64,000 nucleotides of DNA from Roseovarius sp. A-2 (GTDB taxonomy: Bacteria; Pseudomonadota; Alphaproteobacteria; Rhodobacterales; Rhodobacteraceae), in assembly GCF_002072155.1 (NCBI RefSeq), contig NZ_BDIY01000003.1, positions 310,001 through 374,000 on the forward strand, written 5' to 3'. The notes beneath the pieces are model-generated. The model searched no databases and had not been told where the DNA came from. It saw only the letters and a program-made list of their open reading frames with translations. How positions within the stretch are numbered: position 1 is the stretch's first letter; each line of letters opens with the position of its first letter. The position numbers and the translations under genes were made by a program. This document shows positions 54,679 through 62,668 of the stretch, one piece after another.

Positions 54679-55173
54679 TCAGCCCCGCGCCGGGGCTTCG
54701 GCCAGCAGGCGTTCGAGATCGAGCGGCTTGTTCACCATGGCGAGGTTTCCGCTCGCGTCGCGCGGCCACTCCGCCTCCGGCTTGTCGACATATAGCTCCA
54801 CGCCGTTGCGATCCGGGTCCGAGACATAGAACGCCTCGCTCACCCCGTGATCCGCCGCGCCTTCGATGGCAATGCCCGCCTCGACTACCCGCCGCAGTGC
54901 ATCGGCGAGCGCGGCCCGGTCGGGGTAGAGAAACGCGGTGTGGAATAACCCGGTATGACCTTTGGGCGGTGGCGTGCCGCCCGCGCTCTCCCAGGTGTTG
55001 AGCCCGATATGATGGTGATAGCCCCCCGCCGACAGGAACGCCGCCTGCCCGCCGGAGTAATATTGCATGGGTTCGAACCCGAGCACGCCGGAATAGAATT
55101 CGATGGCGCGCTCAAGATTCGAGACCTTGAGATGCACATGGCCGATACGGGTGGCGGGGTGAACAGGGGTCAT
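54679..55173 (-). CDS. VOC-family (glyoxalase/extradiol dioxygenase fold) protein
   Basis: The product is 164 residues, one VOC module pair. IGHVHLKVSNLERAIEFYSGVLGF gives the first metal-ligand His. The second His is in GYHHHIGLNTWES and the Glu in DPDRNGVELYVD. This resembles CatE-like catechol-2,3-dioxygenases, but at 164 residues it covers only half a classic two-module extradiol dioxygenase. Reaction unknown. Upstream of ilvE by 64 bp on the same strand. Confidence 0.85.
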   Translation of the reverse strand: MTPVHPATRIGHVHLKVSNLERAIEFYSGVLGFEPMQYYSGGQAAFLSAGGYHHHIGLNTWESAGGTPPPKGHTGLFHTAFLYPDRAALADALRRVVEAGIAIEGAADHGVSEAFYVSDPDRNGVELYVDKPEAEWPRDASGNLAMVNKPLDLERLLAEAPARG

Positions 55174-55317
55174 GGTGGCGTCCTTTGCTGCGTCGCCAGC
55201 AGAATGCCAATTGCGCGCGCAGCGCTCAATTCCCCGATTATGCCCAGCTTATGTGCGCGAATGCAGATACGGTCGATCCATCCTGCTTATACACCGAATG
55301 GTCCGACTGCCCCGTGC

Positions 55318-56178
55318 TCACACCGCCGCCTTGCGGCTCTCGTCAAGATAGATTTCGCGCAGCCGTGTCGCCACGCGCCCCGGTGTGCCGTCGCCCAGGG
55401 TTGCCCCGTCGATCTCGACCACCGGCATCACGAAGGCGCTTGCCGAGGTCACAAAGGCCTCATCCGCCGCGCGCGCCTCGTCGATGGTGAAGCTGCGCTC
55501 TTCCACCTCCATCTGCGCCTCGCGGGCAAAACGCAGGACGGCGGCGCGGGTGATCCCGTGCAGGATGTCATTCGACAGATGCCGGGTGATGATCTTGTTG
55601 CCTTTCACGATATAGGCGTTGTTCGAGGTGCCTTCGGTCACATGCCCCTCCTCGATCATCCAGGCGTCGTCACATCCGGCCTTCTTGGCCATCATCTTGC
55701 CCATCGACGGATAGAGAAGCTGCACCGTCTTGATATCGCGACGGCCCCAGCGAATATCCTCTATGCTGATGACCTTGATGCCTTTTTTCGCGGCCGGATT
55801 GTCCGCCAGACCGGGTTTGGATTGGGTGAATAGCACCAATGTAGACGCGGTCGTCTCCGCATCTGGAAAGACAAAATCACGGTCGCCAGCGCTGCCGCGC
55901 GTGACCTGCAGATAGACCAGACCGTCCTCGATTTCGTTGACACGCACCAGCTCGCGGTGGATCTCCAGCAACTCGTCAAAGGCCGCGGGCTTGTTCATGT
56001 CAAGCTCCGACAGCGACCGCTCCAGCCGCGCCAGATGGCCCGCAAAATCAATCAGCTTGCCACCCAACACGCTGGTCACCTCATAGACGCCATCGGCCAT
56101 CAGGAAACCCCGGTCGAAAATCGACACGGTTGCTTCGGTCTCCGGCAGATACTCGCCGTTCACATAGACAGTGCGCAT
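55318..56178 (-). CDS. D-amino-acid transaminase (class IV aminotransferase)
   Basis: The product is 286 residues from the ATG ending at 56178 (MRTVYVNGEYLPETEATVSI). The PLP lysine is Lys161 in DIKTVQLLYPSMGK, aligned by spacing with the DIKSLNLLPNVLAK-type motif of D-amino-acid transaminases. FDRGFLMADGVYEV and VTEGTSNNAYIV also fit. It interconverts D-alanine/D-glutamate with keto acids. It begins 4 bp after the stop of the epimerase-like gene, so both likely act on D-glutamate-containing compounds. Confidence 0.88.
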   Translation of the reverse strand: MRTVYVNGEYLPETEATVSIFDRGFLMADGVYEVTSVLGGKLIDFAGHLARLERSLSELDMNKPAAFDELLEIHRELVRVNEIEDGLVYLQVTRGSAGDRDFVFPDAETTASTLVLFTQSKPGLADNPAAKKGIKVISIEDIRWGRRDIKTVQLLYPSMGKMMAKKAGCDDAWMIEEGHVTEGTSNNAYIVKGNKIITRHLSNDILHGITRAAVLRFAREAQMEVEERSFTIDEARAADEAFVTSASAFVMPVVEIDGATLGDGTPGRVATRLREIYLDESRKAAV

Positions 56179-56182
56179 GGTT

Positions 56183-57154
56183 CTACCCCCACAAAGCGGC
56201 CTCGGGCGGATGCACCCCGGCGTCATCAAAAGTTAAAGCGTTGTCCCGGTCTTCGGCCAAGAGAAGCGGGCCGTCAAGGTCCGTCACCATCGCGCCCTGC
56301 GCCACCAGCACCGCAGGTGCCATGGCCAGAGAGCTGCCGACCATGCATCCCACCATGATTCCGTAACCGTCTGCCCGTGCCGCATCGCGCAGCCGCAGCG
56401 CCTCGGTCAGCCCGCCGGTCTTGTCCAGCTTGATGTTGACCACGTCGTATTTGCCCCTGAGCCCCGGCAGACTCGCCTGGTCATGGCAGGACTCGTCGGC
56501 ACAGACCGGCACCGGGCGCGCCATGCCGATCAGCGCCTCATCCTCAGCTGCGGGCAAGGGCTGTTCGACTAGCGCCACGCCAAGCCGCAGCAGATGCGGC
56601 GCGAGATCGGCATAGACTTCTGCGCTCCAGCCTTCATTGGCGTCGATGATGATCCTGGCTTGCGGGGCACCGCGCCGCACTGCCTCCAGCCGGGGCATGT
56701 CGTCGGGTGTGCCCAGCTTGATCTTGAGCAGCGGACGATGCGCATGCTGCGCCGCCTGCGCCTGCATCGCCTCTGCACTGTCGAGCGACAGGGTGTAGGC
56801 GGTGATTTCCGGCCCCGGCGTGGCCAGCCCGGCCAGATCCCACACCCGGCATCCCCTTGTTTTTGCCTGCCAGTCCCATAGCGCGCAATCCACCGCGTTG
56901 CGCGCCGCCCCGGCGGGCAGCAGATCATAAAGCGCGTCGCGCGTCAGATCATTCGGCAACGCCTCGATCTGCGCCGTGACACTGTCCAGCGTCTCGTCAT
57001 AGCGCGCATATGGCACGCATTCGCCCCAGCCGGTCACACCGCCCTGATGGACCCGCACGGTCAAGACCTGCGCCTCGGTCCGCGAACCCCGGCTGATGGT
57101 AAACACCTGCGCCAGCCGAAACACATCGCGCGTCACAGAAATCTCCACGCGCAT
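56183..57154 (-). CDS. Enolase-superfamily dipeptide epimerase / N-acetyl-D-glutamate racemase (DgcA-like)
   Basis: The product is 323 residues of the MLE subgroup. Catalytic lysines are in KIKLG (Lys144-x-Lys146) and IKLDK (Lys242-x2-Lys245). Metal ligands are Asp171 (DANEGW), Glu197 (VEQP) and Asp220 (ADES), and the C-terminal DLDGP supplies the DXD motif of L-Ala-D/L-Glu epimerases. DgcA, in marine D-glutamate catabolism, belongs to this branch, but its partner DgcN is not adjacent. Paired with the D-amino-acid transaminase gene downstream. Confidence 0.86.
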   Translation of the reverse strand: MRVEISVTRDVFRLAQVFTISRGSRTEAQVLTVRVHQGGVTGWGECVPYARYDETLDSVTAQIEALPNDLTRDALYDLLPAGAARNAVDCALWDWQAKTRGCRVWDLAGLATPGPEITAYTLSLDSAEAMQAQAAQHAHRPLLKIKLGTPDDMPRLEAVRRGAPQARIIIDANEGWSAEVYADLAPHLLRLGVALVEQPLPAAEDEALIGMARPVPVCADESCHDQASLPGLRGKYDVVNIKLDKTGGLTEALRLRDAARADGYGIMVGCMVGSSLAMAPAVLVAQGAMVTDLDGPLLLAEDRDNALTFDDAGVHPPEAALWG

Positions 57155-57172
57155 TCCCCTTTCATCGTTCCC

Positions 57173-57198
57173 AGAATACTCCCGCTGGGGGGTATTCT
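57173..57198. repeat. Dyad AGAATACTCCC/GGGTATTCT upstream of the epimerase gene
   Basis: AGAATACTCCC (57173-57183) faces GGGTATTCT (57190-57198). It shares the AATACTC core with repeat family A and lies 19 bases upstream of the epimerase start codon. It may be a family-A relic or an operator. Confidence 0.45.
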
Positions 57199-57326
57199 CT
57201 TTGTGTCATACGTTTTCACCAAGTGCCATCGGAATAAATTTTCCTTAAATATCGGCGTGTTAAGATTTCACAGCGTCCCGGAATGAACCGTGCAGCGTCA
57301 AGCCGGAACGTATATAACAAAGAGGA

Positions 57327-57540
57327 GCATTGCCAAGTTATTCGCCCTAGCGCCAAAAACTTGGCGATGCCAGCCTGAGGCATGTGGATGCCTCCATGTG
57401 GCGGCATCCACACCACCAAGTTTTGCCTACTCCCCATACCTGTACTGAGGCGCATGACAAAACCCAAGCAATCTGCTGCCTTCAAAGGCCATCGTTTCCT
57501 GCCTGAAATCATCTCCTACGCCGTTTTGGCGTACCATATT
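57327..57540 (+). mobile_element. Truncated left end of an IS6-family insertion sequence
   Basis: The transposase start at 57454 is preceded by about 125 bp of structured noncoding DNA: an outer stem AAAACTTGG/CCAAGTTTT (57356-57364 with 57416-57424) enclosing TGTGGATGCC/GGCATCCACA (57383-57392 with 57403-57412). The left boundary is a guess near GCATTGCC. The element ends just before the stop codon of the luxR-type gene at 57541. The gap 57155-57326 holds only the dyad at 57173 and presumably the epimerase promoter. Confidence 0.6.
57454..57537 (+). pseudogene. IS6-family transposase, N-terminal fragment
   Basis: Twenty-eight codons read MTKPKQSAAFKGHRFLPEII then SYAVLAYH, which matches the conserved N-terminus of IS6/IS26-type transposases (KGHRFPPEVISYAVWLYH-like). 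After AYH the homology stops and the frame runs antisense through the luxR-type gene. The zinc-ribbon, helix-turn-helix and DDE domains are absent, so it cannot function. The match is from memory of the family. Confidence 0.7.
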
Positions 57541-58110
57541 TCAGACGGCATGTACTATTTCAGAAATCAATGCGGCAGTATTTTTGACGTTGAACTTTCG
57601 CATGAGGCGGGCACGATGCACCTCGACAGTACGGTGAGATATCCCCAGAGCTATGCCGATTTCACGCGATGTGCTGCCATTGACCAAATGGTGCGTCACC
57701 TCGCGTTCGCGTGGGCTTAGATTTACGGAGCGATAGGATTTGCTTGCGATCTGTTCAAAGCTCCAGATCATCAGCGCGAAGGGATCCTTGGGGGTCAGGG
57801 TCATTCCCTTGGCGCGAACCCAGAAAATTTTCTTATCACAGGCCTGCATGAAGCGTTCATCTTCATAATAGCTATCGCCAGTCGCGCGCATGCGCGTTTC
57901 GCATTTTTCACCGATCTGGGTGAAATCGGCGGTTGAGGGGTATAGCTTCTGCACCGAGCGATTTGCCAATTTGTCACGGCTGTAACCGAACAGACGTTCA
58001 ATGGCTTTGTTTGCTTCAATGATACGGCGATGGCGCACGACGATTTGCGCCACCGGAGATTCCAGAAAGCCGAGCATTGCCGCCTTTTGCGGTGTCGATG
58101 TGTCAGTCAT
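57541..58110 (-). CDS. PAS-domain LuxR-type transcriptional regulator
   Basis: The product is 189 residues. A PAS fold spans about 14-118 (IVVRHRRIIEANKAIERLFG, then SYYEDERFMQACDKKIFWVRAKG). The LuxR/NarL helix-turn-helix is at about 128-185 (LSPREREVTHHLVNGSTSRE then IGIALGISHRTVEVHRARLM). There is no phosphoacceptor receiver, so it probably senses a ligand directly or through a cofactor. It is divergent from the thiolase-ligase-TRAP genes with 114 bp between starts and is their likely regulator. Confidence 0.9.
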   Translation of the reverse strand: MTDTSTPQKAAMLGFLESPVAQIVVRHRRIIEANKAIERLFGYSRDKLANRSVQKLYPSTADFTQIGEKCETRMRATGDSYYEDERFMQACDKKIFWVRAKGMTLTPKDPFALMIWSFEQIASKSYRSVNLSPREREVTHHLVNGSTSREIGIALGISHRTVEVHRARLMRKFNVKNTAALISEIVHAV

Positions 58111-58143
58111 GAATGCTTAACCACTTGGGTATTTACGTATAGC

Positions 58144-58161
58144 CACGTACCACAATACGTG
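58144..58161. promoter_or_regulatory. CACGTA-N6-TACGTG dyad, candidate operator of the PAS-LuxR regulator
   Basis: Perfect 6-bp arms with a 6-bp spacer lie in the 114-bp divergent promoter region. A further TACGTA occurs at 58134-58139, giving three ACGT cores in 28 bp, about one helical turn apart. The location between the regulator and its putative target operon makes it the best operator candidate. Confidence 0.5.
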
Positions 58162-58224
58162 ATTCTACCAATAGCGCCATACGGTTTCAGTGTTATTTTG
58201 GCCTGATAACCTGGGGAGAGCGAC

Positions 58225-59397
58225 ATGAGCACTGGAATTTCCATCGTAGGTAGCGGCCACACTAAATTCGGCCGGTTGCAGGAAAACCTCGAAGATCTGA
58301 TCGTCGCGGCGACGCGCGAGGCAGTCGAGGAAGCCGGCATTGATCCCGCCGCTATCGACGCCGTGTTTCTAGGGCATTTCAACTCGGGTATGGTGTCTGA
58401 CGGATTTGCATCCTCGTTGATCCATCAGGCCTATCCGCAATTGCGCTTCAAGCCGGGGATGCGCGCGGAAAACGCCTGTGCTTCGGGGTCAGCGGCGATC
58501 CATGCGGGGATAAACGCGATTCAGGCGGGCAAGGCGCGCACGGTGCTGATCGTAGGGGCCGAGAAAATGACCAGCCGTTCGACACGTGAAGTGACCGAGG
58601 CCTTGGCCGGTGCAGGCTATCAGAACGACCCGGCCGAGGCAGCGCTGAGCTTTCCGCAGGTGTTCGGCGTGGCGGCCCGCGACTACGAGGCACGCCATTC
58701 CAGCCCGCTGGATGCGATGGCACGTATCGCGGTCAAGAACCACGCCAATGCGATTGCCAATCCGCTGGCCCATATGCACAAGGAGTTTACCTTTGAGCAT
58801 TGCAGCACGGTGTCCAACTCCAACCCCGAGATCGCGCCGCCACTGCGACTGACCGATTGTTCGCTGGTGACTGATGGTGCCGCCGCGCTGGTGCTGACGA
58901 CCGACGAAAATGCTGCAAACTTCCCGAAATCTGTTGGTCTGCGCGCTGCTGTGCATGTGAGTGATTTCCTGCCAATGGCGCGCCGCGATTTCCTGGCTTT
59001 CGAAGGCCCGGAGCGGGCCTTTGCCGAAGCGTTCGAAACCGCTGGTGTGGCGCTTGCTGACATTGATTTTGCTGAGGTTCATGACTGCTTCACCATTGCC
59101 GAATTGCTGACCTATGAGGCCATGGGGCTAACGCCGAAAGGGCAGGGGGCACGCGCGATCGAAGAGGGGACAGTCTGTCGCGACGGGGCCCTTCCGGTGA
59201 ACCTGTCCGGTGGTCTCAAGGCCAAGGGACATCCGGTCGGCGCCACCGGCGTCTCCATGCATGCACTGGCCTATCGGCAATTGACGGATCAGGCCGGAGA
59301 TATGCAGAAATCAGGCGCCGCTCTGGGGCTGGTCTTCAATATGGGCGGATCGGCGGTGGCAAACTATGTGTCAGTTCTCGAAGCTCGAAAGGGCTGA
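58225..59397 (+). CDS. Thiolase-domain acyltransferase (SCP-x/acetyl-CoA acetyltransferase-like)
   Basis: The product is 390 residues. Nucleophile Cys85 is in ENACASGSAA, and the C-terminal histidine motif is GHPVGATGVS. A second catalytic region reads EVHDCFTIAEL, where classical FadA thiolases have NEAFA, so this belongs to the SCP2-thiolase branch that handles branched or bulky 3-ketoacyl-CoAs. It is followed at 6 bp by the acyl-CoA ligase gene. Substrate unknown. Confidence 0.9.
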   Translation: MSTGISIVGSGHTKFGRLQENLEDLIVAATREAVEEAGIDPAAIDAVFLGHFNSGMVSDGFASSLIHQAYPQLRFKPGMRAENACASGSAAIHAGINAIQAGKARTVLIVGAEKMTSRSTREVTEALAGAGYQNDPAEAALSFPQVFGVAARDYEARHSSPLDAMARIAVKNHANAIANPLAHMHKEFTFEHCSTVSNSNPEIAPPLRLTDCSLVTDGAAALVLTTDENAANFPKSVGLRAAVHVSDFLPMARRDFLAFEGPERAFAEAFETAGVALADIDFAEVHDCFTIAELLTYEAMGLTPKGQGARAIEEGTVCRDGALPVNLSGGLKAKGHPVGATGVSMHALAYRQLTDQAGDMQKSGAALGLVFNMGGSAVANYVSVLEARKG

Positions 59398-59403
59398 GGC
59401 GCA

Positions 59404-60936
59404 ATGAACATCGCAAGCTGGCTCTATCAGACAGCGCGAGCCCGTCCGGATGCACCGGCAATCCGGTTCGGCACCGAGTTGCACGCGACCTATGGCGACT
59501 TTGCAAGGCGCAGTGCGAGCATGGGGCGCTATCTGGCTGAGGTGCTCAAGGTCGACAGAGGTGACCGGGTTGCACTTTTCATGCACAACTGCCCGGAATA
59601 TCTGGAAATTCTTCACGCGGTGCTCTGGATCGGGGCGATCGTTGTGCCTATCAATCACAAATTACATCCGCGTGAGGCCGCGTGGATCATCGGCAATGCC
59701 GACGCCAAGGTCGCGATCACCGAGACCGGCGAGATTTATCCTGTTGCGGGCGATCTCGAAGGTGAGTGCATCGAATGCGGTATCCACGATTGCGGTCTTG
59801 TCAGGGCCACGAAGGATGACGCGTTGATGACGCCCCCCGTTGAAACAGCCGCCGACGATGTCGCATGGTTGTTCTACACCTCCGGCACGACCGGCCGGCC
59901 CAAAGGGGTTATGGCAACCCATCGCAATCTCATGGCAATGTCGCTGGCCTATGCGATGGATGTGGATGCTGTATCGGCGAAGGATAATTCGCTTTACGCC
60001 GCGCCGATGTCGCACGGCGCGGGGCTGTATCATTTTCCTATCCTGCGGGCAGGGGGCTGCCATGTCATACCACGTTCCTGTGGGTTCGACCCCACAGAAA
60101 TTGCCGGGCTGGCGCAGGATCTAGGTAATCTCGTGTTCTTCGCCGCGCCCACCATGGTCAAGCGCCAGATCGCCCATGCCGCCGAAACCGGGTATGACGG
60201 CACCGGCATCAAGACGATCATCTATGGCGGTGGTCCGATGTACCTGTCCGATATTGATGAGGCGCTGAGCCGCTTTGGCCCGCGTTTCGTCCAGATCTAC
60301 GGTCAGGGTGAAAGCCCGATGACGATCACCGTGCTACCGCGCGATCTGGTGGCCGATAGAACGCATCCCAACGCAAGTGCGCGGCGGGTCTCGGTCGGAT
60401 TTGCACAGGCCGGCGTTATGGTGCGCGTGGTGGACGAGAAAATGCGCGACATGCCTGTCGGCGAGGTAGGCGAGATTGTGCTCGCGGGCGATACGCTGAT
60501 GAAAGGCTATTGGCGCAATCCCGAGGCCACCGCCGACGCGATCGTGGACGGCTGGCTTCGCACCGGCGATCTGGGGTCGATGGATCCGGACGGATTTGTG
60601 ACCCTGACCGACCGCTCCAAGGATGTCATCATTTCCGGTGGCACCAACATCTATCCCCGCGAGGTCGAAGAAACGCTTTTGGCCCATGATCAGGTTTTCG
60701 AGGTTTCCGTGATTGGAATGCCGAGTGCAGAATGGGGTGAAGACGTGATCGCCTTTGTCGTGCTGCGCGAGGGTGCATCCTGCGACACCGCAGAACTGGA
60801 TAACTGGTGCAAGAGCCGGATGGCCTCGTTCAAGAAGCCAAAACACTATTATTTCGAGCAGGACTTGCCCAAGAATAGCTACGGGAAAGTCCTGAAAACC
60901 AGTCTGCGGGAACGTGCCGCTCAACTTCGGAGGTGA
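59404..60936 (+). CDS. AMP-forming acyl-CoA ligase
   Basis: The product is 510 residues of the ANL superfamily. P-loop FYTSGTTGRPKGVMATHRNL, then YGQGESPMTI (A5 motif), GWLRTGDLG, DRSKDVIISGGTNIYPREVEE and the C-terminal Lys in LPKNSYGKVLKTSLRE are all intact. It activates a carboxylic acid to its CoA thioester. The residues lining the acyl pocket do not allow me to choose between aromatic, fatty or terpenoid acids. Confidence 0.92.
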   Translation: MNIASWLYQTARARPDAPAIRFGTELHATYGDFARRSASMGRYLAEVLKVDRGDRVALFMHNCPEYLEILHAVLWIGAIVVPINHKLHPREAAWIIGNADAKVAITETGEIYPVAGDLEGECIECGIHDCGLVRATKDDALMTPPVETAADDVAWLFYTSGTTGRPKGVMATHRNLMAMSLAYAMDVDAVSAKDNSLYAAPMSHGAGLYHFPILRAGGCHVIPRSCGFDPTEIAGLAQDLGNLVFFAAPTMVKRQIAHAAETGYDGTGIKTIIYGGGPMYLSDIDEALSRFGPRFVQIYGQGESPMTITVLPRDLVADRTHPNASARRVSVGFAQAGVMVRVVDEKMRDMPVGEVGEIVLAGDTLMKGYWRNPEATADAIVDGWLRTGDLGSMDPDGFVTLTDRSKDVIISGGTNIYPREVEETLLAHDQVFEVSVIGMPSAEWGEDVIAFVVLREGASCDTAELDNWCKSRMASFKKPKHYYFEQDLPKNSYGKVLKTSLRERAAQLRR

Positions 60937-61009
60937 GTAGTCGGCATGAGCCTGCAGCAACAACAGGGCCAATCCCGAAACTAGGGGGCCCAAAAAAAGG
61001 GAGAGAGAC

Positions 61010-62095
61010 ATGAAACGCAGAACATTTATCAAGTCGGGCGCCGCCGCCGCGTCGGGGGCTTTTATCATGGGGACGCCGTCACTTGTGCTGGCGGACACAT
61101 CGTTGAAATTTGACAGCTATGTGTCGGAAACTGCCGGTCCGTCCTGGATCGACCGTTGGTATCTCGACGAACTGGAAAAGCGCACCGAGGGTGAAGTGAA
61201 TATCCGCCAATACTGGTCCGGATCGCTCAACAAGGTCGGCGAGCACCTTGCCGCCTCGCGTGATGGCACGTCGGAAATGACCTTGATTTCGCCCGGTTAT
61301 TATCAGGCCGAACTGCCGGTGACGCGCGGTCTGGAATGGTATTTCCGTATGAACCGCGCCGATGCGCTGCAACAGGTCTGCCGAGATATTTATGAGCAGT
61401 TCGACCCCCTGCGCGCCGAATGGGAGGAACGCCACCGCTCGAAGGTGTTGTATTGGACCAATTGGAACTATGCGCCAATGATCCTGCGCGAACCCATCAA
61501 TTCCATCGAAGATATCAAAGGCAAACGCATCCGCGCCTATGGCGTGTCCGCCGATGTGGTCGAGGCGCTTGGCGGCACCGCGATCCCGATGGCAGCCCCA
61601 GAGGTCTATCAGGCACTGGAGCGCGGTATTCTCGACGGGGTCTATGGTTTTGATTTCGTAACCGCAATCGCCTACAAACTGCACGAAACCGCGCCGGAAT
61701 TCTATGATATCGGCGATGGTCCGCACGCGCCTGCTACCACGATCATGAACAAGCAGGTCTATGACGGATTGCCCGAGGATGTGCGTAAGGTTTCTGACGG
61801 TATCGTAGACGAAATCTATGGCGGCAAGTTCAGCGCCATCTACGAAGAGGTTCTGGCGAGATACGTCAAGATCGCCGAGTCCGAGGGCGTGACACTGCAC
61901 ACTATCCCGGACGATCAGAAGGCCATGGCCAAAGACCTTGTGCAGCCTGCACAGGTCAACGCATGGTTGGACGGTCCGGCCAAACAGGCGGGCATCGATG
62001 GCGAAAAAATGCAATCTCTGATCGACGATGCCATCGCCAAACACGACGCAAAGGGCACGCTGAAACGTCCCTATGAAATCAGCCAAGCGTCCTGA
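61010..62095 (+). CDS. TRAP transporter solute-binding protein (DctP/DctB type)
   Basis: The product is 361 residues with a twin-arginine signal (MKRRTFIKSGAAAASGAFIM), so it is exported folded. The mature part follows the DctP fold: RYWSGSLNK-like RQYWSGSLNKVGEHL, then KGKRIRAYGVSADVVEALGG and APEVYQALERGILDGVYGFD. The RIRAYG Arg normally contacts a substrate carboxylate, so an organic acid ligand is expected. AGGGAGAGAGA precedes the ATG. DctQ follows after 37 bp. Confidence 0.93.
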   Translation: MKRRTFIKSGAAAASGAFIMGTPSLVLADTSLKFDSYVSETAGPSWIDRWYLDELEKRTEGEVNIRQYWSGSLNKVGEHLAASRDGTSEMTLISPGYYQAELPVTRGLEWYFRMNRADALQQVCRDIYEQFDPLRAEWEERHRSKVLYWTNWNYAPMILREPINSIEDIKGKRIRAYGVSADVVEALGGTAIPMAAPEVYQALERGILDGVYGFDFVTAIAYKLHETAPEFYDIGDGPHAPATTIMNKQVYDGLPEDVRKVSDGIVDEIYGGKFSAIYEEVLARYVKIAESEGVTLHTIPDDQKAMAKDLVQPAQVNAWLDGPAKQAGIDGEKMQSLIDDAIAKHDAKGTLKRPYEISQAS

Positions 62096-62132
62096 TGGAT
62101 AGTGGCGATCGCACCAAGCGAAGGACTGGATA

Positions 62133-62654
62133 ATGCAGTTTTTGAACAGGATCCTTAAATTAGTGTCCGACGTGCTGGGTGCGGTCGCCATGCTGTTTCT
62201 TGCGTTTTTGATGTTTGGGATCACGCTGGACATAATTACCCGCGCCATAACCGGCAGCCCGATTTCCGGCGTGTTCGAGTTCACCGAACTTGCTTTGGTG
62301 ATGATCGTGTTTTTCGGGGCGGGTTGGACGCAACGGGATGATGCGCATATCCGCGTGACCGTACTGACCGACAAACTATCCCGACCCGTCCGCGTCTGGG
62401 TTGTCGGTATTGGCTGGGGTCTTGGCGCATTGGGGTTGTTGTTGTTGGCAATTCCGGCGACGAACGAGGCGATCTATTCCATTTCAATCCGCGAATTTCG
62501 CTGGGGTTATGTCAAGATCCCGATCTGGTGGACCAAGGCCAGCATGGCGGCCGGCCTGTGGCTTGCCTGCATTCAGATGGCGATCCATTCCATTCAGATC
62601 CTCCTCTTCGGTGAGCCGGGCAAACAAGCCAGCGCCGGAACCGGCCCCAATTGA
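62133..62654 (+). CDS. dctQ: TRAP transporter small permease (DctQ)
   Basis: The product is 173 residues with four membrane segments. VFEFTELALVMIVFFGAGWTQRDDAHIRV is the family core and SIREFRWGYVKIPIWWTKASM precedes the last helix. It complexes with DctM in the inner membrane. 14 bp separate it from dctM. Confidence 0.92.
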   Translation: MQFLNRILKLVSDVLGAVAMLFLAFLMFGITLDIITRAITGSPISGVFEFTELALVMIVFFGAGWTQRDDAHIRVTVLTDKLSRPVRVWVVGIGWGLGALGLLLLAIPATNEAIYSISIREFRWGYVKIPIWWTKASMAAGLWLACIQMAIHSIQILLFGEPGKQASAGTGPN

Positions 62655-62668
62655 CCTAAGGAAAAACA

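Noticed and set aside
57216..57512. 98-codon minus-strand frame between the epimerase and luxR-type genes
   Set aside because: It is antisense to the IS6 fragment and its inverted repeats; the translation has no recognisable features.
57382..57720. 112-codon plus-strand frame continuing past the transposase fragment
   Set aside because: Only codons 57454-57537 resemble a transposase; the rest is antisense to the PAS-LuxR gene.
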